From Mercenaria mercenaria (Eukaryota > Mollusca > Bivalvia > Venerida > Veneridae), in the NCBI RefSeq assembly GCF_021730395.1, contig NC_069373.1:46838501-46902500 (forward strand): a stretch of DNA of 64,000 nt, read 5' to 3'. Positions 34,700 through 46,204 of the stretch are shown in pieces. Every line of letters begins with the position of its first letter. The first letter of the stretch is position 1. The position numbers and the translations under genes were made by a program. Under the pieces are notes generated by a model. It was not told the DNA's origin. It searched no databases and saw nothing but the letters and a program-made list of their open reading frames with translations.

Positions 34700-35420
34700 T
34701 ATAAACAAACTAATTACATATAAATATACATGGCTACCCTAATCACCCTTTATTTCTACAATGAAATAATCGATATGAATAATCAACCGAAGGTCAACCA
34801 TCGCGGTCAAGTTGCGACTACTATAATGAAAAGAGAAATCAGATTTAAACATAAATCAGCTGCGCCAACTTCACTGTCTTAGATTACGACCTAGATAATC
34901 ATTACCTATATATCTCTATAGTAGCAAAATCAATCGGATCGAGAAATCGATAACGCCGATGGCGTATTTTCAAGGGAGACAATTTCATTGATAAGCCAGC
35001 GATTTGGCTATGAAAGCTGGCAATGTACCACCAAGACAAAACTAACGAGAACGATATGCATTTGAGTGGTTGATTATGACCTTGTAAATGTGGTAGCTAT
35101 TTTCCATGCACAGAATTTACTTCCAGATTATGCAAACCGCAGATATTAATTCCTGCTTTTCTCGAAGGTCGCAGAAATAAAAACCACAGAAATTAACTAG
35201 GCCCATTTTAGGACAAAACCTCAAAAAAAAATTCACGCAGAATTAACCCGCTATATGGTATACTGTTTAAAAGCATTTTTCTTCGTAAAGGTATATTGGA
35301 GGATATCATGAACGAAAGGATTTTTGACACAAAGGTACTTCTTCCTGTATAATCCATGTATGTATGAAAGTTTCACAATTTTGCTAACTGCTACCAGTAA
35401 CAGTCAATTCATACTGTCAT
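34700..35420. other. Upstream flank of the lectin gene
   Basis: A candidate promoter region, but no defined element can be pinned down. Some CCGATGGCG and CGATCGA content lies near 34940-34970. Confidence 0.35.
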
Positions 35421-35427
35421 AGTTAAG

Positions 35428-35751
35428 GCATAAAAAAAATTGTTTGTTTCCGGTATCCCGACCTACCCTAAATTTTTTGCCCAACCCTAAATGTTTTTAT
35501 GGCCTTGGAGAAAATTTTTTTCAACTTTTTTACAAAAAAATGCAAAACTTCACTTTTTATGCTTTAAACATGGTCAATGATGTTAGAAATCAACTTACTG
35601 ATGCTCTAAAGGCATAATCCCCTTATTTGTATTCATTTCTTTGATACAAAGTCTCCCTTAATAAAAAAAATCCAAAAAAAAAAAAAAAATTCTGACCTAC
35701 CTACCCTAATTTTTTTTAGCATGTTACCGGAAACAAAGAATTTTTTTTTAG
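35428..35751. mobile_element. PIF/Harbinger-like MITE with TAA target duplication
   Basis: The left end is GGCATAAAAAAAATTGTTTG, then TTTCCGGTA. The right end, reversed, is GGCCTAAAAAAAAATTCTTTG and TTTCCGGTA. Both arms also have ACCTACCCTAA. TAA flanks both ends, a 3-bp TWA-type duplication typical of PIF/Harbinger. About 324 bp and non-coding. Confidence 0.65.
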
Positions 35752-36560
35752 GCCTAAGGATTATTGCTCAAAAACTGCTACAAAATACAATATTATATTG
35801 GCATCCTTCACATATATTAATGTAGTAATACAAATAACAACTAAAAAGTGCTTAAAAGACACACATGGAGAATACACAAACAAACTTGGAAATTCCACGA
35901 AAAAAATATTTTCAAACTTTGCATCAAGTCAAAGGTTCTGTTTAAAAATAGGTTCATTATTACTTGTTACAAGCAGGAATAATGTCTATTTATGTCCCTG
36001 TTACAAGTGTGTCCAGTATTTTCAGGAAAATTCAGGATCAGACAAGTTTCATTCATTCAATTTGACAATCAAACAACTGTCAGACAGAATTAAGATATCA
36101 ATACAACAAGATACAAAAACTATTCAGGAAAGTATTATTTCATCACAGGCAGGCAACTGAACCTTCCATATGCCAGCTGGATCAGGCTCACTCACATGAA
36201 GAATTCAATATGAGGAAGTCGTCCAGCTGTCCTATGGCTCTTCTAAGCTCTTCTGTCTTCATTGGCACAGTTTGGGGCTAATGTCTTTCACAGTATGGTT
36301 CCAATAAACAGGGTTTATTGTTTATTGTTTATTGCATATCTGTCTACCTGTATATTGATACCAGTAAATGAGAAGAGGGAACAGTGTATCTTATCATCAA
36401 AACTTTTATTTAAGGAGAATTCCTATAGTTTTTTTTTCTGTCAAAGAATTTTTTCAAATTCACATAATTATATGTCAGGAAAATTTGTGCTGAAAGCACT
36501 GAACAAATAAAAACAATGGGTCACCAGGCTTGTTTTTGTGAAAAATTGTTTTGAACACAC
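35752..36560. other. Spacer with a SINE scrap
   Basis: A 120-codon frame at 35798-36160 has no recognised motif and is not called. At about 36150-36215, CCATATGCCAGCTGG and CACATGAAGAATTCAATA match the reverse-strand SINE core seen at 22.95 kb. Confidence 0.5.
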
Positions 36561-36563
36561 CCA

Positions 36564-36875
36564 TAGAAATTCGAACAATTGAATCACCCTTCTTACAGTC
36601 CAGACCTGGCCCCAAGTGATTATTATCTGTTTCGAAATTTAAAGTCGCACTTGCGTGGAACGAGATTTCAAGACGATGATGAACTCAAGGCTGCCACAGA
36701 GGCTTGGTTTGAGGACCAAACAGAGGACTTTTATTTTAAAGGCAAAGACTGCTTAAAAGAAAAGTGGGGCAAGTGCGTTGAGGTAAAGGGGGATTATATT
36801 GAAAAATAATATTGAAACCATTAGCCTACCTCTATTATAAACCCCGAGTTCTACGAACTTTTTGACCTTCCCTCG
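36564..36875 (+). pseudogene. mariner transposase, C-terminal fragment plus 3' end
   Basis: The frame reads LNHPSYSPDLAPSDYYLFRN, LKSHLRGTRFQDDDELKAA, EAWFEDQTEDFY, and closes GDYIEK-stop at 36809. SPDLAPSDYYLF holds the last catalytic Asp of the mariner DD34D triad. About the last 80 of the family's roughly 345 residues remain. Downstream, GAACTTTTTGACCTTCCCTCG followed by TA is a mariner-type terminal repeat. The 5' part is missing, so this is a dead 5'-truncated copy. Confidence 0.88.
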
Positions 36876-36877
36876 TA

Positions 36878-37430
36878 CATGTCAGACATGATTCATGTCA
36901 ATACAACATAAACTAGTATTGATAAAACTTATTAAAAACAGTTAATTTATTCAAGATTCTCATATTTAAGATTGTCTGTCACATGTTTCAACAAATGTTA
37001 ACTTCACTTCAATTTTCCATAGATAGTGTAGGGTGCACAGAATGATGCGCATAAAAAACTACCGTAATTCCCTTTAAATAAGTGAAAACTATATATATTG
37101 GCACTTCTTGTTATTATTTAGAATGAAAAAAATGTTTTCTGTTCAAACATAATTCAATAATGAGGAAAGAAACTTATTTAGAAATATTTTACAAATTTAA
37201 CATGTTTTTTTGGAAGAAAAGAGTGGGGTTTTTTTTAATTATTCAAGTACAATCTGGTTTAAATGAACAATTTTAATCTCATAAAAAGAGATTTTTTTTT
37301 CAGTCTTGACATTATTTAAGAAGACTGTGAGATCCACACGTCTAAATTTTTATTTTGGCTGCTGAACATTTTGTTTGGCTTGAAAACCTCAAATGCAATA
37401 AAAGCATAAAAAAGGTACACTCTATGCAAC
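36878..37430. other. AT-rich spacer
   Basis: No gene or repeat recognised. Confidence 0.45.
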
Positions 37431-37434
37431 CTAT

Positions 37435-37719
37435 AATGTTTTGTTTGTTTGTTTTTGGTTTAATGCCGTTTTTCAACAGTATTTCAGTCATGTAACGGCG
37501 GACAGTGATTACCTAACCAGTGTTCCTGGATTCTGTACCAGTACAAACCTGTTCTCTGCAAGTAACTACCTACTTCCCCACATGAATCAGATGTGGAAGA
37601 CGAATGATTTCAGACACAAAATCTTTTATAAAATCGTCACGGAGAACATACGCCAACTTGAGAATCAAACTCACAACCCCATGATCCGTAGACCAACACT
37701 CTCCCTACTGAGCTGAACA
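37435..37719 (-). mobile_element. tRNA-derived SINE, reverse orientation, nearly full length
   Basis: On the minus strand it begins AGCTCAGTAGGGAGAGTGTT (A box) and TTGTGAGTTTGATTCTC (B box). The body is CGTATGTTCTCCGTGACGAT and GAACACTGGTTAGGTAATCA. The tail is TGACTGAAATACTGTTGAAA, AACGGCATTAAACC and (AAAC)n. The 91-codon + strand frame here is a by-product. A tail fragment of the same family is at 41237-41290. Confidence 0.85.
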
Positions 37720-37739
37720 GGCATGACGAAGCTAACATT

Positions 37740-38980
37740 TGGTATATAAGAAAACATGATGATCTGAATTTATGCCATTATGTTATATTCCAATAATGGT
37801 GACTTAAGTGTTTATATCAGATCATTTTCAATTATATGACTTTTTCATTATTATGAAACTGTCAAATGTTGATTTGTCAATAAAATAAAATTTTCTAGTT
37901 TTCACAAGGCCTGTGGTTTATATGATAATAACAATTATTATGAATTCTATTAGTAATTATTATCATTATACATTCAAAAAAAATTGATTTTGTCACAAAA
38001 TTTCATCCTCTGTCATCCTTAGTCATTATCACAAATTTTAAAGGCCGGGACCTCAATAAAACAATGAAAGACCTGTCTTTGCCAGATGAACAAAGTGCTA
38101 AAATTATGTTCACCAAAAGCAGCATTCTGTATAGGAATAAAAAATATTTGGTAACTTTATACACATTTTAATGTCATTTAACAACACTTTTTAATTAATA
38201 AAAAATTATTTTGCCTAAAAATAATTACATTTATTTTTTCCCGAAATTAATATCTATCTCGTTGCTAGGTGTGTTAGCTATAAACTATCGTCGTTGTCAA
38301 GTAATCCAGTTTTCTAGTTCCTTGTCTAAACATAACAGATGAATGATAAACGCCTATTCGTCAGGGAACCACTCGAGCGTTATATTAAATCGAGAGCACG
38401 TGCAATCTTCTCAGTTGAACTAAAGGTGTATTGGCTAGCGCTTCAGATCGATGTTAAATTGCCCACCCGACACACCCCAATAATAATAATAAAAAAAAAA
38501 TTGTTGTATACTACAGTTCATTATATTTTGTATCTTTAATTCTGTTATGACAATCTGACTGTTTTGTGAAGTACTTATGTTGCAGATAATATGCTGCCAT
38601 TGGGTGCCAACTCCGGAAGTGATCAGACTCCAGGTACTTTCCACAGACATTAATTGAACGGATTCCTGGGCTACAAACAATTTGTGAAACAGACAGATCT
38701 AAAAAGATATTATCATTCTTCCGGACTGTTGCTTTATGAGAAATCAAAAGGACAATTAAGAATTTATACATGTATAATTTTTATAACTAAAATTCCAGTT
38801 AATTATTTCCATATTTATATACAATTATTTATTTTTTTTTTTTTTTATGTCACTCCTAATTTTAAGGGCCTGGAAAAATTCTGTCGACCGTGGGGGCGAT
38901 CGGGCGTGCTTTGGGACGTTTTGATGGTACGGATGTTACGGTGTATATTAAAGGTATTGCTCTAGTGCCTTGGCAATATC
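37740..38980. other. AT-rich spacer with poly-T
   Basis: Contains an 18-bp T-run near 38829 and a GC-richer patch at 38880-38945 (GACCGTGGGGGCGATCGGGC). Short frames on both strands show no motif. Confidence 0.4.
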
Positions 38981-39430
38981 TGACTAGCCTTGCTTAAATG
39001 TATCATAGCCTTGCTGATGTCATAGCCTTGCTCATCATATAGTATTTGCTTCGCTTAGAATTACAGTACGTTGCCTTGCTCCATTGGTCCGCTAAATGTT
39101 CCTCATTACTTTGCAGGTAACGTCGAGTTATGGGGAATATTTAATTTACTGTGGTGTACTGTAGCCTTGCTCATTATAGTATTTGCCTTGCTTAGAAGTA
39201 CAGTACGTTGCCTTGCTCCATTGGTCCGCTAAATATTGTGGTGTACTGTAGCCTTGCTCGTTGCTTAGAATTACAGTACGTTGCCTTGCCCCGTTGGTCC
39301 GCTAAATATTGTTGTGTACTGTAGCCTTGCTCGTTGCTTAGAACCACAGTACTTTGCCTTGCTCCGTTGGTCCGCTAAATATTCCTCATTGCTTTGCAGG
39401 TAACGTCGAGTTTTGGGGGATGTTTAATTT
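38980..39430. repeat. Tandem repeat, 73-bp units with a 137-bp variant
   Basis: Units share TGTACTGTAGCCTTGCTC, TTGCTTAGAATTACAGTACG and CTCCATTGGTCCGCTAAAT. The longer form adds CATTNCTTTGCAGGTAACGTC and ATTTAATTTACTGTGG. Four to five units, then loose derivatives of GCAGGTAACGT to about 39500. Confidence 0.8.
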
Positions 39431-40028
39431 ACTGTGGTGTACTGTGGTATTCCTTGCGTCCGTGTGGTGCTGCTTGTTGCTCTACAGGTAACGTGGAGCA
39501 ATGACGTGGTGCTTTACGAGTACGTCTGGTTTCCTCCCGGTCGACTGGTTTTTCAAATAGCTTTCATTGGAGTGGCCATACTCTGCCAACATATTGATAA
39601 TAACTTTTATATTGAAAGGAATATTTCATAGGTTAAATTAGCACTGTTTACAGTATCTTACGCGCCGGTAATTGAAATATGTGACTGTATTCATATCTGA
39701 AATGTACAAATAAACATGTAAAAATGTGAATGTTACTTGTCTTCTGGTTATGATTTCGGGTAATAAAATAATTGGTATATTGTAACAAGTCAAAGTCTGA
39801 TAAAATGAAAATTAAGGAATTAAGAGAGTGAGAGAGTAGCTTTTTTGAAGGAATTTCCTTTGATTTTTTATTTCTTTTTCTTTCTTTATTTTATTCTTTT
39901 GTATTTTTTGTTCGAACTCTTTTTAAAGAAAACAGAAGGAAATTTTAGGAATTTAAGGGCATACACTATGCATTTAAAATATGCCAAAGAATGCTCACGC
40001 AGCATAATGTTGAATTTAAATTTTTTCG
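39431..40028. other. Spacer, nothing confidently recognised
   Basis: A 65-codon frame at 39434-39631 (hydrophobic, VLLVALQVTW) has no family match that I can name. Confidence 0.4.
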
Positions 40029-40719
40029 AGGGGCATGTCCCTGACTCCGATGATAGATGGCTACACACTGGTTTTTGCAAAGCTGATATTATTTCATGGT
40101 GTTATTTTAATCGGGCATGCAAACTTATTTCATATTAGATAAATATTTTATTATATTAAATAGACTGTCATTTTGACAACTTTAGTATTAAAATAATTAT
40201 ATAAACCAGTAGGTTTAATAAAAAAATAACATTTTCCTGAACCATAAGTGCTGAATCCCTGCAAAACAAAGAACAAAATTACTTTAGCCATTAATATGAA
40301 ACATTAAAGAAAGAAAACAAGAAAAGAAAACTTACCTTTAAAAAGATATTGAAGACCGATATGATTTCTGTTGCTAGGAAACAATCCTAAAATATTTTAA
40401 GACACACTGTTTGTCCTAAGTAAAATATAATTTTAAAGAAATATATTAGAAATATATTCTTGAATTTACCAAAGCTAAAACGAATTCTGCGTCCGGCTGC
40501 AATGGTAGCAAGTAGTGAAATGCTCCTTTGCATGTTCGTAATATTTGTTCAAATACAGACTTTCCCGATAAAATTTGCATTAAACGTAGACAATTTGCAT
40601 TAAACATAGACAATAACAGTAACAAATAACAACTCAAGAGGATGCTTCATGGTCACACACACAGTTATTGGACAAGGACAGACAACAACAATGTCTCATG
40701 ATCACACACACAGTTATTG
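40029..40719 (-). repeat. Lectin upstream block, copy 2
   Basis: A near-identical direct copy of 33891-34698, with a 123-bp block absent. It retains the candidate first-exon donor AAAG|GTAAGT (exon end 40336). It could act as a second promoter and leader for the lectin gene or belong to a lost paralogue. Confidence 0.85.
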
Positions 40720-41236
40720 AACAAGGACACACAACAACGCAGAATCTTTAGTCACTATAGATTCAATATTAAAAGAGTTGTTCGATGGGTTTTACGGCGA
40801 ATCGACACAAAAAAGTCATATATCGTCGATCTATATGGAAAGAAAAATACGTCTATTTTCTTACAAACAACGTTTGTGTAATAATATTAAGGACCCTTTT
40901 CTCCTTTCCTTGAGATTTTATGTGTAATCTCACATTATTCACAAAAAAAAAAACATGACCAAAATGGCATTTCAAAACTGGATATTAAAATTTCAAAAAG
41001 AACATTAAATTATAGCTAACAGTAAAAATCAAAACCGAAACTGCACCACTATTCAATTTTTCACTTGATTTATGAATATTTCAAATAAGAATCTGGAACT
41101 GTATATTTATTTGAAGGCAAATTACAATTGGATATGGGCAGGTCTTTTTGCTGTTCTATTTAGATGTGGAGAAGATCCATAACTTGACATTTATTCTGAT
41201 TTTCTTGGACTCATAGAAAGTAGTCACCATTTACTT
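40720..41236. other. Spacer, nothing recognised
   Basis: AT-rich, no open frame or repeat. Confidence 0.4.
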
Positions 41237-41290
41237 TTGTTTGTTTGTTTTGGGTTTAACACCCTTTTTCAACAATATTTCAATTTAATT
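41237..41290 (-). mobile_element. SINE 3' tail fragment
   Basis: On the minus strand: ATTGAAATATTGTTGAAAAA, GGGTGTTAAACCCAAAACAAAC. This is the same tail as the SINE at 37435-37719. Confidence 0.75.
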
Positions 41291-41561
41291 TTATAGCAAG
41301 CTACCGTTGTAATATAGACATAAGCATTAAATGCTATCATACACATCTATACACACGGGTGGTAAACGCGCAATCCAATTCCCACTGGGAATACGCTTAA
41401 AAAGGGTTGCGCGACTTAATTCCGGTGCTGGTGTTGCGCATCAATATATACAAAATTGAGGTAGGTGGGTTTTTGTTTTTCAACAGTAAATAATGACACA
41501 TTTACGAGTGTTTTCAAAAAAAAAAAAGCAGAATGACACAAAAATGAATAAAGATCATAAT

Positions 41562-41760
41562 TGAGCCACGCCATGAGAAAATCATCATAGTGGCTTTGCG
41601 ACCAGCATGGATCCAGACTGTTCGCTTTCAAAGCCTATAGGAGTTGGAGAAACTGTTAGCGAACAGCATGGATCCTGACCAGACTGCGCGGATGCGCAGG
41701 CTGGTCTGGATCCATGCTGGTCACAAACCCACTATGTTGGTTTTCTCATTGCACGGCTCA
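41562..41760. mobile_element. Palindromic MITE, copy 4 (nested)
   Basis: Starts TGAGCCACGCCATGAGAAAA and ends TTTTCTCATTGCACGGCTCA, with the usual CAGCATGGATCC blocks. The left arm is shortened relative to copy 3. Flanks ATAATT / AATTAT suggest insertion at an AATT-rich site. Confidence 0.9.
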
Positions 41761-41998
41761 ATTATCTTTGAAATACCAAATTACATGTATTTAAGAATCA
41801 GCCCTGATATCACGAAAACTCTGCTGGCTCGATCTGTCAAAAAAGTATGGAATCATGAAAAATGCAAATTTTCTAACTCTTGTGCCTTCTTTCTGGAAAT
41901 GTGACGCTTCTAATGATCAAACACATGTACAACAGTCATGAATATTACATACACTTGAATGAAATGTTGCTTTTGGGGGAAAGATTGCCAAAAAAAGT

Positions 41999-42098
41999 CG
42001 GGAATGGGGTTGCACCCCGGGAATGGATTTGTGCATGTACATTATATACATTATGATGTATATGAGCAACTCCATTCTCAGTGCGCAACCCCATTCCT
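41999..42098. repeat. Internal imperfect palindrome
   Basis: GGGAATGGGGTTGCACC at the left pairs with GTGCGCAACCCCATTCC at the right around a TA-rich loop. It lies mid-element in the 1.0-kb transposon. Confidence 0.6.
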
Positions 42099-42394
42099 GA
42101 TATTTTGTCAATTATGTCCCCGTAAGCAGGATTTGAAGCAAATGATTTTAATATCCGTTATTTCATAACAATTGAGTTACATTTGTGTCGAATAGCATTT
42201 TCCTTTTTTCGAAAAAAATTATTCTTGTCTCATACTAAGCAAAATCATAACTTCACATACCTCAGAATTTCGTCTTTTTTTACTCACAACACCAGTACCG
42301 AACGTCGCGCAACCCATTTTAAGCGTATTCCCAGCGGGTTTTGGATTGCCCGTTTACCATCCGTGATACAGGTAAAAACCATATTTCTTGCAAA

Positions 42395-42592
42395 TCATCC
42401 GAGACTCCCTAACATGGAGTCATGGATAATTTGCAATAAGTCTGAAGGTTGGTGGTTCTACCCAGGTGCCCGCTCGTGATGAAATAATGCAAGGAGGGGC
42501 ACCTGGGGTCTTCCTCCACCATTAAAGCTGGAAAGTTGCCATATGACCTATTATGTGATGGTGTGACGTTATAAATAAAAAAAAAAAAAGAA
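42395..42592 (+). mobile_element. SINE core and tail with poly-A
   Basis: GAAGGTTGGTGGTTCTACCC, GCCCGCTCGTGATGAAATAA, GGGCACCTGGGGTCTTCCTC, GGAAAGTTGCCATATGACC, GTGTGACGTTATAAAT, then an A-run. Same family as 8809. The tRNA head is missing or too decayed to see. Confidence 0.78.
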
Positions 42593-42809
42593 GAAAAAAA
42601 CCGTGTTCTTTGATTTGCATGAAGTCCAAATGTGGCTTATAATATTAAAACCCATAAATATACTCTTCAGTTTCTCAAAAATGATTCATGGGGTTTAACT
42701 GCTTCTGTAAACTAAAGTTAAGTGATTCTATCAAGGTGCCACCAGTGCCTGAAATAGTATCTGAAGGTGCAACTGGGATCTTCCTTCATATTGGATGTGG
42801 TGTATTCGC

Positions 42810-42965
42810 TTACAGCCATATTTTGGGTCCCGTGCGATTGGAAAAAAGATTAATGGCGACATATACCAGTCTGTTCCATAATGTCTGTAGTTCATTATAA
42901 GCCATGTCGCCAGTGTGAATTCTGCGACTGAACCGAGTTATGACGTCATCAAAATGGCGGCCATT
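42810..42965. mobile_element. Small repeat (GGCGACAT family), uninterrupted copy
   Basis: It runs GGGTCCCGTGCGATTGGAAA, AAAGATTAATGGCGACATAT, GCCATGTCGCCAGTGTGAAT, GCGACTGAACCGAG, ATGACGTCATCAAAATGGCG. The same sequence occurs in reverse at 46205-48028, where it is split. It contains a CRE-like TGACGTCA. Confidence 0.75.
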
Positions 42966-44413
42966 TTCTAAAATTAAATATATCATCATCTTCAAATGAC
43001 TGACAGAGTTGTTTGTTTTTGTTGCTGAAAGTGAAGTTTTTTTTGTAGTTTACATCGTACACATACATAATTATTGGCATTATGTTATTTTAAATATCAA
43101 AGGAATGTCATTTATACAATATTATGATATATTATGCCCAAATTTCATTTTTGATTATATGAACAATTATCGCATATCATTTATGGAATTATAAAATAAC
43201 CATGTTTGTGAGTATGAAAGGTACTGTTAGGTTTAAATACTACATACTAAGTAAACAAACATTGTATGAATATATTACGCTAGTAAAACTCTGGAAGTTT
43301 GTTTGAAACAAATGTTGCTACTTTACAGACATTTAATTGTGATTGCAGTATAGTAAGTTTATATATTTAGCCAAGGTGAAGATGTTTAATGAGAATTTAC
43401 TAGATTCAGAGCAATATGCAATGATGAAATATTTATGTAGAAGGTGAGCATAGTACATCTTTAAAGGGACGTAAAATAAAAGAAAAGCTTTGTTAAAGTA
43501 AATTCTATGCTGCATCGTAATTAAATGTAAATCAAAAATAGAAACCGGTTGATAATTATCTAATAGTAATAATCTTACATAACTGAAAACGGTAATGATG
43601 AATTAAACAAACATATAACCGAAAACACAATCATCTCACAGGGACTTTTACTCACGACCCTTCAAAATTATATATTAGCATATTTGAATATAACTCTATA
43701 TGTATCTTTCTGAATGAGGGCACACTTTCCTTTCCAGTGACCTCTTCTCTTGCTATTTAACACAGCTGGACATAACTATAGAACAAAAGAGTATATTTAT
43801 ATCTAATTCATCTTTCACATTTATATAAGTTACTTTCTACTTTTCGTTGCTGTTGGTTGTGACACTATTGACCCATTTAAATTGATGTGTCGTCGCTAAA
43901 CCCTTTAACCATAAAATATTTAAACCGCTGTATGAAACACAACAATAAATTTGCTTCTATCATTTTCTTGACATTGTTTTAACATATGTTCGTTAATATC
44001 TTCTCTGTATTAGTTTATATCTCTGTATTAGTTTATACATGTAAATATGTATCAAAATGTCACAACAACACTAAGCTCCAGTAGCACAACTTTGCACGAT
44101 ATGGAAACTATGTACGGGTATGATATATTAAATATACTGTGGTAAAATGTGCCCTAGTGCTTATGCAACAGCTTTTTCTACAGTTCGAGAATGCATTTAT
44201 TAAGTTATATGATGATCGCAATTTCTCTGACATAGACTGATTTTGCATCGTGGTAAAGAGATCGTGACAGAACCGCCTCAGTAAGGACACAACTGATCGC
44301 GCTAAAGTCAGATACGAAACGATTATTGTTACAAAAGAAATAGAGTCGAATGTGACTGATAATTAACAAACGTCCTAGTACTAACTAGAAGTGTTATAAT
44401 AATTCTTTTTAGG
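42966..44413. other. AT-rich DNA, no gene recognised
   Basis: Several 60-codon frames on both strands have no motif. No transposon ends seen. Confidence 0.45.
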
Positions 44414-44745
44414 AAACAAGAGCATCGCAATGCGGAGCAATATAGGCCCGAAGGTATGACATATGACCCATAAGTGTGGCCTAGACCTTGAAGCCAGCCA
44501 TCCGAAACATACACTATGCATGTCGTTTCGATGTGGTGAACATCTGTGACAAGTGTCTTTAAAATCCTTCAAGAAGTTCAAGAGTTACAGAGCGGGAACG
44601 AAACAAGAGTCATATTTATGAACACTTGTGTCAATTTCTTCGAAATCCTTCGATGGGTTTAAGAGTTACAGAGAGGACACATAATTGCTTACGGACGGAC
44701 GGACAGACGAACACCGGCCTTGTAATATAAAACGTCCCCTCAAGA
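44414..44745 (-). mobile_element. ACGTCC-family element, reverse orientation
   Basis: On the minus strand it starts with GGGACGTTTTATATTACAAG and a GTCCGTCCGTC tract, has CTCTGTAACTCTT twice, and ends ATTGCTCCGCATTGCGATGC then TCTTGTTT at 44414. Same family as 10199-10768. It has only two decayed units, with the CTCTTGTTT terminus intact. Confidence 0.75.
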
Positions 44746-45365
44746 CTTAGAAAAAACTTGCTTGTTTTTTGTCAAGACTGGCAATAGCAAATATTAGTTG
44801 ATGCAAGAGACCAACGCTCTGTGGGTGAAAATTACAAACGGCGATCAAAAAGTCTTATAATATTTCAAATACGTCTAAATCGGCAATAAACACAAAATAT
44901 GCAAAACTACTATCGATGAAACAAATATATAGCAATTCAGTTCTTGTACGGAAAGGTTAGCAAACAAGAGTTTTCCTCTTAAGCTAAATTTTTTAGGGGA
45001 AAATGATACTCATCCCTCAGGCTGGTACTTACAGGACCATGATAATCAAGATCTTATTTGGAAGTCTATACCTATTTCATTGCATGTTATCTACGTTGGT
45101 TGATTCTGGATCCTTCAGCGGAAATCAAGAATGACAATTTGAACATGTCAAGGACAGTCACGTTCTCAACTCATCACATAATCGACCCTTACATGTACGC
45201 ATACATCCACAATCCTATTGCAACCTTTCGTGGTTATAACTAAAAACATTTACAGGTTGCAGCCGGTGTATGATACTTTAAAGATCAAGAAGTATAGAAC
45301 TAAAATACTTCTTACACAGGTTATATAAGATTATAATCAGATAGCAACTAATATCCATTCTTTAA
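44746..45365. other. Spacer before a coding fragment
   Basis: No clear feature. A 61-codon frame at 45058 might be a piece of the same element as the next entry, but I cannot show it. Confidence 0.35.
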
Positions 45366-45371
45366 TTAGGT

Positions 45372-45582
45372 TGTCTATATTCCAAGAAACTTTGTGAATG
45401 GTCGCCATATATTCTTTGCTGTTGACAATTGTGATTTCAAGAAAGACACTTTTGACAGTAAGAAATCTGTTGTAGAAAATTCTCCAAAAATGTTGTTAAA
45501 TGTCGTGTGCCAGCCCTTGATAATTAACAAAATTATCACAGAACTTTCAGGAGTTCTCAGAATGCCAGACGATGGCAAATGA
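45372..45582 (+). pseudogene. Possible C-terminal fragment of a repeated uncharacterised protein
   Basis: After a possible acceptor TTTAATTAG the frame reads VVYIPRNFVNGRHIFFAVDN, CDFKKDTFDSKKSVVEN, LLNVVCQPL and ends RMPDDGK-stop. I recall a family of uncharacterised invertebrate proteins, abundant in molluscs and cnidarians, with a block like FAADNIDxxEDTxDGKxTxHxT. This looks like a diverged member. Function unknown; perhaps transposon-borne. The opposite-strand frame over the same bases is a shadow. Low to moderate confidence. Confidence 0.35.
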
Positions 45583-45589
45583 TTCATTA

Positions 45590-46204
45590 CACAATCGTGA
45601 TACCCATCATGAAAAGTTTCCTTCTCACTGACTGGGCTAAAATGACCGACATGTCCTAATATGAAGGTAACAATCCAAACTATGTACTATGGAAAGTTTA
45701 TTGTTTAAAGACTCCATTATTGCTCAGTAAAAGTTTGAGATCCTGTTACTTTAGAAAGGCTTCTAACAGAATAAAACATATCTATCGGCAAATAAACGTT
45801 AGAACAAAGGTATGAATTCTAATCATTGCATTTGATTCAGTGCGAATGTTAAGGGCGTTGTAGAGTTTAACGCGATATGAATGGTGGGTCAGCAAATTGG
45901 TACAGAGTTCATATGTAGCAGAGACATAAAGCACAAATAAACAGCTACATCACTACTGGAATATGATTACATCCGTATATGTTGATGGTATAGCATGTAT
46001 CAAACAAATATATTCAACAAAAAATAATCTGCTGAAATAAAGTGGGTGGGGTAAGATACATTCTATTATTTCACGTAATTAAATTGTTTATATACTTCAA
46101 TATTATTATAACATTGACAACACATATTGTAAGATGGAAAACCAGAGATAATAAGATCAAGTTTTGCTGTGTAACATAAATAAATAATGAATTAAGCAAA
46201 GTTA
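45590..46204. other. AT-rich spacer
   Basis: No gene or repeat recognised. Confidence 0.4.

Larger units (their letters stand above)
41354..42365. mobile_element. 1.0-kb DNA transposon with about 80-bp TIRs and 5-bp target duplication
   Basis: The left end CACGGGTGGTAAACGCGCAA matches the reversed right end CACGGATGGTAAACGGGCAA. Pairing continues through CTGGGAATACGCTTAAAA and GGTTGCGCGAC to CTGGTGTTG. ATACA lies directly outside both ends (41349-41353 and 42366-42370). CAC termini and a 5-bp duplication are features of Transib/RAG-like transposons, but the heptamer does not fit exactly. No transposase inside. A palindromic MITE (41562-41760) and an internal palindrome (41999-42098) are nested within. 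Confidence 0.75.

Noticed and set aside
35798-36160. 120-codon + strand frame
   Set aside because: No domain, AT-driven composition, no start context or homologous features that I can name.
37441-37716. 91-codon + strand frame
   Set aside because: It is the reverse strand of a tRNA-derived SINE.
38870-39640. GC-richer patch and 73-bp repeats considered as a decayed long terminal repeat
   Set aside because: No paired terminal copies, primer site or coding region visible, so left as a tandem repeat.
44108-44581. Three 60-66-codon minus-strand frames
   Set aside because: They overlap the ACGTCC-family element or plain AT-rich DNA and lack motifs.
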